From contig DASVDQ010000071.1 of NCBI GenBank assembly GCA_036381035.1, forward strand, positions 1-60,006: a stretch of DNA of 60,006 bases, written 5' to 3'. Positions 53,060-60,006 of the stretch are shown piece after piece. Positions within the stretch are counted from its first letter, which is position 1, and the number at the start of each line of letters is the position of its first letter. The notes beneath the pieces are model-generated. The model saw only the letters and a program-made list of their open reading frames with translations, made no database searches and had not been told where the DNA came from. The position numbers were made by a program, and so were the translations under genes. This DNA comes from Trueperaceae bacterium (GTDB lineage: Bacteria; Deinococcota; Deinococci; Deinococcales; Trueperaceae).

Positions 53060-53707
53060 ATGTACGACAGACGCCTCGCGGCGGTCGCCTTCGCGGCGGC
53101 GATGCTCCTGGCAGCCTGCGCGCCAGCGACCGGGCCCGCGGCCGACCTGGCGGCGCTGGACGCGCCCTGCGCCCAGGACCCGCCCCCGACCGTGGCCGTC
53201 GTCGACTTCGCGAACACGACGGGCACCTACGGCACCACGATCGTCGGCGTGGAGGACGCCGCGACGGCCCGCCTGATCACCCTCATGAAGGCCTCGGGCT
53301 GCTACGTCGTCGTCGAGCGCAGCGAGCTCGTGAACGTCATGCAGCGGCAGGGCCTCGAGTCGCTGGACCCCGTGGAGCTCGCCCGCGCCGCCGGCGCCGG
53401 CTACGTGGTCACCGGCGCCGTCACCCGCGGCACCATCGCCAGGCCGGGCGCCAGCGTCTTCGGGGTCTCGCTCGGCGAGACCCGCGCAGAGGTCGAGGTG
53501 GACGTCAGGGCCACCGACATCATCACCGGCGAGGTCGTCGTGTCGATGACGGGCGCGGGCAGGTCGAGCAGCCCCAACGTCGCCGTGTCCGCGATCCCGG
53601 TGGCGGGGCTGATCCGCTTCGACGACCCGGCGGTCGGTCCCCTGCTGGCGGAGGCGGCCGAGCAGGCGGTGAACCAGGTCGTGGCGGCGATCCGCGCGTC
53701 GTTCTAG
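53060..53707 (+). CDS. CsgG/HfaB-family lipoprotein
   Basis: This 215-aa protein has a lipobox LAAC (residues 17-20) after a hydrophobic signal. The CsgG-type fold is shown by PPTVAVVDFANTTGTYG, ITLMKASGCYVVVERSELVNVM and AAGAGYVVTGAVTRGT, then VRATDIITGEVV and a C-terminal AVNQVVAAI helix. CsgG forms the curli secretion pore in proteobacteria. This shorter homologue could form an outer-membrane channel or only a periplasmic ring; no curli genes are nearby. GGGAGGG precedes ATG 53060. Confidence 0.88.
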   Translation: MYDRRLAAVAFAAAMLLAACAPATGPAADLAALDAPCAQDPPPTVAVVDFANTTGTYGTTIVGVEDAATARLITLMKASGCYVVVERSELVNVMQRQGLESLDPVELARAAGAGYVVTGAVTRGTIARPGASVFGVSLGETRAEVEVDVRATDIITGEVVVSMTGAGRSSSPNVAVSAIPVAGLIRFDDPAVGPLLAEAAEQAVNQVVAAIRASF

Positions 53708-53737
53708 GGAGCGGTCCGGGGCTCTCCGGTCCCGGAG

Positions 53738-54916
53738 TCAGTCGGCGGCCAGCAGGTCGACGATGCCGGAGGCCAGCACGCTCACGGCGACCTCCAGGCC
53801 GCGTTCGTCGATGTCGAAGCGCGGGCTGTGGTGCGGGTGGGCCGTCGCCTCGCCCGAGCGGGTGCCCACGAAGAAGTAGACGCCCTTGGCCTGCTGCAGC
53901 CACAGCGCCATGTCGTCCCCGCCCATGACGAGGCGCTGCTCCAGGACGTTGTCCTCGCCGAGGAGACCGGCGGCGACGCGGCGGAGCCTGGCCACCGCCG
54001 CGGCGTCGTTGACCACGGCCGGGGTCCCCTCGAACCACTCGCTCTGCAGCTCCGCGCGGTAGGCGCGCGCGACGGTGCCGGCGATCTCCAGCACGCGCGC
54101 CCTGAGCCTCTCGCGGGTGGCCGGGTCGAAGGTCCTCAAGGTCCCCTTCAGCTCCACCTCGTCCGGGACGATGTTGTAGGCGGTGCCGGCCTGGAAGCTG
54201 GTGATGCTCACCACCGACTGGTCGGCCGGCTCGGTCTCGCGGCTCACGACGGTCTGCAGGGACGTCACCACCTGCGAGGCGGCGACGATCGGGTCGATCA
54301 CGTCCTGCGGGTAGGCGGCGTGGCCGCCCTTGCCCTTGACGACGAGCCTGAAGCTGTCCGTCGCCGCCATCGCCGGCCCGGCGCGCACGGCCACGGTCCC
54401 GAGCCTGTCGGTGCTCGAGAGGTGCAGCCCTATGACGTGGTCGACGGTGACGCCGTCCAGCGCGCCGTCGGCGAGCATCGCCTTGGCACCCGCCACGATC
54501 TCCTCGGCCGGCTGGAACACGAACACGACCCGCCCAGGCAGGCTCTCGCGCCGGCTCACCAGGACCTCGGCCACGCTGAGCAGGACGCTCGTGTGGCCGT
54601 CGTGCCCGCAGGCGTGGTGCCGGCCCGGCACCGTGCTCTTGTACGGGACGTCCTTCTCGTCGGCCACGGGCAGCGCGTCCATGTCGGCGCGGGCCAGCAC
54701 CGTGGGTCCGGGGCGCCCCGTGTCGAGGACGGCGACGACGCCGGTGCCGCCCACGCCCACCCGCGGCTCGAGGCCGAGCTCGCGCAGGCGGGACGCGACC
54801 ACGCCCATCGTCCTGCGCTCCTCGAACGCGATCTCGGGGTGCATGTGGAGGTCGCGCCTCGTCGCCACGGTCTTCTGCTGGAGCTCCTTCGCCTGTGCCG
54901 CGATGCTGCTGCTCAT
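53738..54916 (-). CDS. M20 family amidohydrolase (hippurate/N-acyl-amino-acid hydrolase type)
   Basis: This 392-aa M20D metallopeptidase shows HMHPEIAFEE at the N-terminus, ARADMDALPV near residue 75, HACGHDGHTSVLL near 102 (metal Cys/His) and FQPAEEIVAGAKAM (catalytic Glu). The C-terminal metal His is in THAHPHHSPRFDID-like context (ATAHPHHSPRF). The family hydrolyses N-acyl amino acids, hippurate or IAA conjugates; the exact substrate is open. TAGTCT lies 6 nt before ATG 54916, a leaderless start. It lies 115 nt downstream of the giant secreted-protein gene's side of the window and on the opposite flank from CsgG. Confidence 0.92.
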   Translation of the reverse strand: MSSSIAAQAKELQQKTVATRRDLHMHPEIAFEERRTMGVVASRLRELGLEPRVGVGGTGVVAVLDTGRPGPTVLARADMDALPVADEKDVPYKSTVPGRHHACGHDGHTSVLLSVAEVLVSRRESLPGRVVFVFQPAEEIVAGAKAMLADGALDGVTVDHVIGLHLSSTDRLGTVAVRAGPAMAATDSFRLVVKGKGGHAAYPQDVIDPIVAASQVVTSLQTVVSRETEPADQSVVSITSFQAGTAYNIVPDEVELKGTLRTFDPATRERLRARVLEIAGTVARAYRAELQSEWFEGTPAVVNDAAAVARLRRVAAGLLGEDNVLEQRLVMGGDDMALWLQQAKGVYFFVGTRSGEATAHPHHSPRFDIDERGLEVAVSVLASGIVDLLAAD

Positions 54917-55031
54917 GACACGAGACTACGCTCGACGCGCATCCCGGCGCACCCCCCAGGGACGTCCGGCGCCACGCCGGCCTCCTCGCCGCCGCGCCGG
55001 CCCGCCGCTCGGCGGCGCCCACGCCCGCGGC

Positions 55032-58000
55032 TCAGCGTCCCCCCACCCGCACCTCCACCGAGCCGTCGCCCGGCACCGTCACCGCTTCGAACACCTGCGC
55101 CGGAGAGGTGAGGACGCGCACCTCGTAGACGCCCATGGGCAGCTCGACCGCTTCGCCCACCCGGCCGGTGGCGATCAGGTCGCCTCCGGGTCCGTAGACC
55201 TCGAAGCCCGGCCTCAGGGCGTCCGCCACGGCCAGCCGCAGCTCCTCGAACGAGGTCACGTCGACGTAGGTCGCGCCGACCTCCTCGGCCAGCGCCTCGA
55301 AAGCGGCCAGGCCGGCCTCGTCGAGCCCCAGCGAGACGATCGCGATCGTCGTGCTGCCCGAGGCGCGCAGCGCGGCGGCCGCCGCGGCGGGGTCGCCGCC
55401 GCAGGACTCCTCTCCGTCGGTGACGAGGATCACGGTGCGGGGGCCCGTCGCGGAGCGCAGGTCGTCCACGGCGGCCAGCAGCGAGTCCGCGATCGCCGTC
55501 TGCGAGAGGAGCTTGGGCTCGATGCCTGCCACGGACGCCAGCGCCCCCTCGCGGTCGAGCGGGGCGAGCGGGACCTCGAGGCGGGTCTCGCACGAGCTGG
55601 GAGCGACGTGGCCGAACGCCCGCAGCGAGAAGGGGGTGCCTTCCTCGAGCACCGTTCCGACTAGCTGCTCCAGGGCCCGCTTGGCCGCGGCGATGCGCTG
55701 CTCGCCGCTCGGCAGCGGCTGCCCCATGGAGCCCGACGCGTCGAAGATCACGTGGACGGCCCCGGGCCCGGCGTCGCCCGCGGGCAGCACCGACAGCGTG
55801 CCGGGGCCGGGCGGCTCCAACCGGGCCGTCGTCGCGGTGACCGTGTAGCGCTTCAGGCGGCGCAGCAGGCAGGACGCCCTGGCGAAGCCGCTGTCGAAGT
55901 CCCCCACGCCGCCGGCCATCGTGTAGACGCCGCCTCCGGCCGCGGCCCAGCTCCGCATGAGTTGCTGCGGGTAGAGGTCGCCGCCCGAGCTGACCTCGAA
56001 CGTGAACACGCGGGGGCGCACGTCCCGCAGGGCCGCCCACAGGCCGGGCGTGAGCCAGTAGCCGCCCGTCTCGGCGTCGGTGATGAGGAGGACGGCCTTC
56101 GTGCCCTCGCGCTCGCGCAGGCCCTCGACGGCCGTCAGCAGGGCGAGCTCGGCGAGGCTCGAGTCGGCGTTCCTGTCCCACTCCGTGAGCGTCCGCTGCA
56201 CCCTCTCGGGGTCGCTCGACCAGTGGGGCAGCAGCCATCGCGGGGAGGGCTCGTCGAAGGCGAGGAGCTGGACCGCCTCGCGGTCCCCGTCCACGTCGTC
56301 GGCGAAGGCGGCGAGGGACGCGTAGGTGATCGGCTGGTAGCTCGACACCGAGCCGCTGGTGTCCCACGAGAACACCACGGTCCGCTTCGGCTCCTCGAGC
56401 CTGAGCAGGTAGTCGCCCGGGGCGACGAACGCGCTCAGCACCACCTCGTCGCCGTCCTCGCTCGCTTCCACAGGGAAGGGCGTCAGGTCGGCGTCCAGCA
56501 GCTCGTAGTCGTAGGCGATCGTCGGGTCGCCTCCCAGGCGCAGCGCGAGGTGGTTGTGGCCCGGCGGCACCGTCAAGCGGAGCCAGTCGACGTCTTCGCC
56601 CACGGCCACGGTGCCCGCCACCGCGCTGCCGGGCGTCAACGGCGTCGCCCGCTCGGGCGCGTCGTCGTCGTCGGCCCCGACAGTGGCGGCGGCGGGGGCG
56701 GCCGCCAGCAGCTCGTAGGGGCCGCTCCCGGCGCCCGTACCCCACTCGCCGAGGGCCGAGAGGTAGCCGTCGCCCGGGGCCGCCTCGCGGGCCTCGAGCT
56801 TCGTCGGCGGGAAGTAGCGCCTGCCGCCCTCCCGCTTCGGGGACGAGAGGCGCACGTAGCGCGCCCATACCGGCTCGTCCAGGGCCATCGCGGTGCGTTC
56901 GCCCGCTCCGGCCAGCGGCCAGGTGCCCACGACCCGCCACGGGCCCGCCGGCCCGGCCAGGCTGACCGCGACCTCGACGGCGTCGAAGAGCTGGTCGGGG
57001 TCCTCCGCGGGCTGCACCCAGGCCAGCTCCGAGAGGCGGGCCGCGCGTCCGCCCAGGAAGCCGACGACGAACGCGAACCCGTCGTGACCCCCGAGGTCGA
57101 GCGGGCTCACCGCCGCGTCCGCGAGGAGCACGTCCGTCCTGTCGTCGGAGCCGAGCAGCGGGTCCGACCAGACCACGTGGCCGCCGAGCTCGGGCGCGGC
57201 GAGGTCTGACCCCGAGAACAGGGCCTCGTCCGCCGCGATCAGCTTCCACTCCCCGAAGTAGGCAGGCTCGTCGCCTTCGTGGTCGTCGACGACGACGAGC
57301 CTGGCGTACCGGGCGCTGACCGGCGCGGGGAACACGAAGGACTGGTCGACCCGCGCGCTGCTCAGCTCGCCGGTGAACGCCGTCTCGAAACGCTCGCCGT
57401 CGAGGGAAGTCTGGACCTCGAAACGCCTCAGCCAGCGGCTGGCGGCCGCGCCCGACACGGGGTTCAGCACCGTGCCGATGAGCGTCACAGGCCCGTCGCC
57501 GGGCAGCTCGTACGTGGGGGAGTGCTCGCGGCTCACCCGACCCCCGCCGGAGACCGCTATGCGCCCGTCGTTCACGAACCTGTCGGACGTGACCGAAGCG
57601 AAGCCGGCGGGCGGCCTGGCGCCGAACCCGGCGAAGAGCACGTTCGGGTGACCGAGCAGCGGCGCCGCCACGGGGAAGTAGGGGAAGCCTCCCAACGGGG
57701 CCGCCTCGCAGCGCGGGGTCACGACGGCATCGGCCAGCGAGAGCGTGCCGCCCGACGTCGCCGCCACCTGCAAGGTGATGGGCGCGTCGTCGGCCAGGTC
57801 GGCCGGGAGCCGCGCCGCCAGGGGCACCTCCACGGTCTGGCCGGGTCCCACCTCCACCGCGGGGGGCAGCTCCAGCTCGACCAGCGGCACGTCGGCGGCC
57901 ACCGCGAGGTCGGCCACTACGGGCGCCGCGCCGTCGTTCCTCACCCTGAGGCTGCCGGAGAGGCTCTGCCCGTTGCCCCAGTAGGCGGCGACCTCGGCGG

Positions 58001-60006
58001 CGGCGAGGCTGAGGTCGAGCGCGAGGGGCGCGTCGGCGCGGGCGGGAGCGAGGCCGCTCGGGTCGGGCCGCGCCGAGAACCGGGCGGCGACGCGGTACGC
58101 GCCGGACCCCCGGAAGCGCAGGTAGGAGCGCTCCCCGTCCTCCAGCGTGTGCGTGAACGCGCCGTCCTCATCGGGCCCTTCTAGACGGACCCCGCGTCCC
58201 TCCACGACCACGTCGGCGGAGACGCCCTCATCGGCTTCCACCTCCAGGCGCATCACGACCGCTTCGGGGAACGTGGGCAGCGCGTAGAGGTCCCTGTCCC
58301 CGGCCTCGCCCACCCGGCCGGACCACTCCAGGCTCGCCGGCAGGGTCGCGGCCGACGCCACGTCGTCGTTCGGCTCGCGGTCGGGGGGCAGGCCCAGCGT
58401 GCCGAGGCGGCGGAGGCGGAGCTGGTAGTAGCCGCTCGACACCGCGTCCCGCGAGGCCCGCCGCAGGACGACCTGGTGGTCGCCGGCGAGGAGCCACGAT
58501 TCCGCCACGACGCGGGCTTCCGTCGCCGTGGTCGTTCTGTAGGCGCGCCCGTCGAGGTTCAGGGTCCAGTCGGTCTCGCCCGCCGCCGGCACCAGCTCGA
58601 TGACGACGTAGCCCTCGGTGGCGAGCTGGAAGCGGTAGTGGTCCTCGTCGCTCGCGCTCGACAGGCGCCCGACGCGCACGGCGTCCGGGTCGAGCCGGTG
58701 AGCGCGCGAGGGGTCGTCGTTCGGCTCCCGCTCGAGCACGCCGGGCGGCGGGGGCGGAAGTGGCGGCGGCGCGGCCTCCGCCGTGTCGTCGTCCGCCGGC
58801 GGCATTGGCTCGGGGTCCGCGGCCGCGGTCGGGGCGAGCGGTTCCTCCGGCGGCGTCGCCGCGGCGGTCGCCGCCTCGTCGGGCACCGGGCCCAGGGAGA
58901 TCGCGCGCAGCGCGTACTCGCCCGCGTCGCCGCTGACGCGCAGGTAGTGGGTGCCGGGGAGGAGGGCCAGGTCGTCCAGGCGCAGGCGCCCCTCGCCGCG
59001 AGCGCGGGCGTCGACGCCGCCCGCGGCGTCGACGACGGCGAGCTCGCTCACTCCCGACCCCACCACCTGGACGCGGTAGCGCTCCGCCGCGCCCGCCACC
59101 TCCAGCCCGAACACGTCGACGTCCTGGGGACTCAGCTCGCCCCTGGCTTGGGCGCCCGGGCCCAGGCGGTTCGCGCCCGGGACCGTGTCGTTGGGCTCGC
59201 GCTCGAGGCCCTCCGGCGCGGCGGCGCCCGCGGCGCGCAGGGTCAGGGTGTAGGCCCCTCCGCCGCTGCCGTCGACCCTGAGCCGGTAGGCGCCGGGGCG
59301 CAGGTGCAGGCCGGCCAACGTCCCGCTCGCGCCCCTGCGTTCCTGCAGGAGGGCTCCGTCCGGCGCGTAGAGCCGCAGACGTAGGCTGGCCTCCGCGCTC
59401 AGCCCGAGGTCCCAGGTCCCGGGCCCCTCGCCTCCCACCTCGAGCCTGTAGTGGTCGACGCCGTCGGCGAGCCCCCGCACCTCGCCGCCCGGCGGCAGGA
59501 GGTTGGCGTCCTCCCAGGTGTCGTCGGGCTCCAGCTCCGTGCCCTCGGTGACGCGCCCCTGCGGCTCGAGCCGCACGCGGACCGGGCCGGACGGCGCCTC
59601 TCCCCTGGGCTCCACGCTGGCGACGTACTCGCCTTGCGGGAGACCGAGGCTCGATGCCGTGACGGGCGCGGGCCACGCCGCAGCGATGCGGACGACCTCG
59701 CCGCGCTCACCGGCGATCACGAGCTCCGCGCCCGAGCCGGCCGGAGCGTGGAGCGAGGCGCGCCACGCGAAGCCCGCCCCCTCCTCGCCGATCGTGAAGG
59801 GGACGCGGAGACCGGCGGCGAGGTCGCCGAAGACGTCGAACGCCCCGCGCTGGGGGGAAGAGCCACGGAGCGGGCGGGAGACGTCGTCCAGCGCCGCGGG
59901 GACCAGGCGAGCGACGTACGCCCCCTCGGCGCCCGCCCCCGTCACGCCGACGAGGTAGCTCCCGGGAGCGAGGAGGAAGCCCTCCGAGGCCGACGGCGTG
60001 CCGCCC
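55032..60006 (-). CDS. Giant secreted protein with PPC repeats, F5/8C-like and two VWA domains (5' end outside window)
   Basis: At least 1657 aa are visible; the frame is open to the right edge, so the start and signal peptide are missing. In order: several PPC-like beta repeats marked by EPNDT/EPDDT/REPNDD, a Pro/Glu-rich linker (PPPLPPPPPG), and an Ig-like/adhesin region. Two F5/8-type-C-like segments follow (ARYARLVVVDDHEGDE and ARYVRLSSPKREGG), then another PPC-like unit. A first VWA domain has FSWDTSGS (near 56360), a second IFDASGSMG (near 55735), and the C-terminus is PEGA-like. Both VWA domains keep the DxSxS metal-adhesion site. It is probably a surface or extracellular adhesion protein; the partner is unknown. 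Confidence 0.85.
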   Translation of the reverse strand, partial: GGTPSASEGFLLAPGSYLVGVTGAGAEGAYVARLVPAALDDVSRPLRGSSPQRGAFDVFGDLAAGLRVPFTIGEEGAGFAWRASLHAPAGSGAELVIAGERGEVVRIAAAWPAPVTASSLGLPQGEYVASVEPRGEAPSGPVRVRLEPQGRVTEGTELEPDDTWEDANLLPPGGEVRGLADGVDHYRLEVGGEGPGTWDLGLSAEASLRLRLYAPDGALLQERRGASGTLAGLHLRPGAYRLRVDGSGGGAYTLTLRAAGAAAPEGLEREPNDTVPGANRLGPGAQARGELSPQDVDVFGLEVAGAAERYRVQVVGSGVSELAVVDAAGGVDARARGEGRLRLDDLALLPGTHYLRVSGDAGEYALRAISLGPVPDEAATAAATPPEEPLAPTAAADPEPMPPADDDTAEAAPPPLPPPPPGVLEREPNDDPSRAHRLDPDAVRVGRLSSASDEDHYRFQLATEGYVVIELVPAAGETDWTLNLDGRAYRTTTATEARVVAESWLLAGDHQVVLRRASRDAVSSGYYQLRLRRLGTLGLPPDREPNDDVASAATLPASLEWSGRVGEAGDRDLYALPTFPEAVVMRLEVEADEGVSADVVVEGRGVRLEGPDEDGAFTHTLEDGERSYLRFRGSGAYRVAARFSARPDPSGLAPARADAPLALDLSLAAAEVAAYWGNGQSLSGSLRVRNDGAAPVVADLAVAADVPLVELELPPAVEVGPGQTVEVPLAARLPADLADDAPITLQVAATSGGTLSLADAVVTPRCEAAPLGGFPYFPVAAPLLGHPNVLFAGFGARPPAGFASVTSDRFVNDGRIAVSGGGRVSREHSPTYELPGDGPVTLIGTVLNPVSGAAASRWLRRFEVQTSLDGERFETAFTGELSSARVDQSFVFPAPVSARYARLVVVDDHEGDEPAYFGEWKLIAADEALFSGSDLAAPELGGHVVWSDPLLGSDDRTDVLLADAAVSPLDLGGHDGFAFVVGFLGGRAARLSELAWVQPAEDPDQLFDAVEVAVSLAGPAGPWRVVGTWPLAGAGERTAMALDEPVWARYVRLSSPKREGGRRYFPPTKLEAREAAPGDGYLSALGEWGTGAGSGPYELLAAAPAAATVGADDDDAPERATPLTPGSAVAGTVAVGEDVDWLRLTVPPGHNHLALRLGGDPTIAYDYELLDADLTPFPVEASEDGDEVVLSAFVAPGDYLLRLEEPKRTVVFSWDTSGSVSSYQPITYASLAAFADDVDGDREAVQLLAFDEPSPRWLLPHWSSDPERVQRTLTEWDRNADSSLAELALLTAVEGLREREGTKAVLLITDAETGGYWLTPGLWAALRDVRPRVFTFEVSSGGDLYPQQLMRSWAAAGGGVYTMAGGVGDFDSGFARASCLLRRLKRYTVTATTARLEPPGPGTLSVLPAGDAGPGAVHVIFDASGSMGQPLPSGEQRIAAAKRALEQLVGTVLEEGTPFSLRAFGHVAPSSCETRLEVPLAPLDREGALASVAGIEPKLLSQTAIADSLLAAVDDLRSATGPRTVILVTDGEESCGGDPAAAAAALRASGSTTIAIVSLGLDEAGLAAFEALAEEVGATYVDVTSFEELRLAVADALRPGFEVYGPGGDLIATGRVGEAVELPMGVYEVRVLTSPAQVFEAVTVPGDGSVEVRVGGR

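Noticed and set aside
53060-53707. Curli secretion system
   Set aside because: Only a CsgG-like lipoprotein is present; no CsgA, B, E or F-like genes are nearby.

Overview
The window is very GC-rich and almost fully coding, with short intergenic gaps and genes on both strands. It looks like a chromosomal segment of a member of the Deinococcota, most plausibly the Truepera side. This is inferred from gene content and signals, not from any marker search. Supporting points are a short archaeal-type aspartyl-tRNA synthetase, futalosine-pathway menaquinone genes, MutS2, and about twenty start codons placed 5 to 9 nt after a TANNNT -10 box. That last pattern indicates leaderless transcripts, which are known to be common in Deinococcus and Thermus. 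I see no tRNA, rRNA, insertion sequence, prophage or CRISPR array.

Layout: 1-6.3 kb holds the end of an outer-membrane-like gene, rsmI-mfd, a SpoIID-like protein and a small anchored protein. 6.3-13.1 kb holds aconitase divergent from a winged-helix regulator over a 9-bp-arm palindrome, a lipoprotein, thioredoxin and mqnC-mqnX. 13.2-19.8 kb holds a 1075-aa P-loop/helical-repeat protein joined by a 4-nt overlap to acuA-acuB-acuC, then a 3-hydroxyisobutyrate dehydrogenase homologue. 19.9-33.2 kb holds an operon for an oxidoreductase, a methyltransferase and an ABC exporter, then mreB, small membrane proteins, a MATE exporter, an ankyrin-M23 fusion, a LOG-family protein, mutS2 and pta.

34.0-38.3 kb is a compact island of two divergent, overlapping operons plus a Crp/Fnr regulator. 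The genes encode DUF1858, cupin, ferredoxin, DUF2249 and a small membrane protein on one side, and DUF2249, a larger His-containing membrane protein and a DUF59 Fe-S assembly factor on the other. One Fnr/Dnr-type box lies about 42 nt from both divergent start codons, so the two operons probably form one regulon for nitric oxide or low-oxygen stress.

39.7-50.5 kb carries dispersed thiamine genes: thiB under a TPP riboswitch, thiP, thiQ and thiN. They are interrupted by a heterodimeric ABC exporter and a TPR-adenylate cyclase. 50.5-60 kb holds a META-domain protein, a small nucleotidyltransferase-fold protein, the aspartyl-tRNA synthetase gene, a CsgG-like lipoprotein, an M20 amidohydrolase and the end of a giant secreted VWA/PPC-repeat protein that runs off the window.

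The most striking observations are two apparent attenuators with leaderless leader peptides. Upstream of the aspartyl-tRNA synthetase, a consensus promoter drives a 20-codon ORF with the run Asn-Ser-Asp-Asp-Asp. It is followed by four RNA segments that can form mutually exclusive terminator and antiterminator hairpins, as in trp-type attenuation. Upstream of the heterodimeric ABC exporter, a consensus promoter, a 31-codon ORF and a terminator hairpin precede the first gene, an arrangement like bmrB-bmrCD of Bacillus subtilis.
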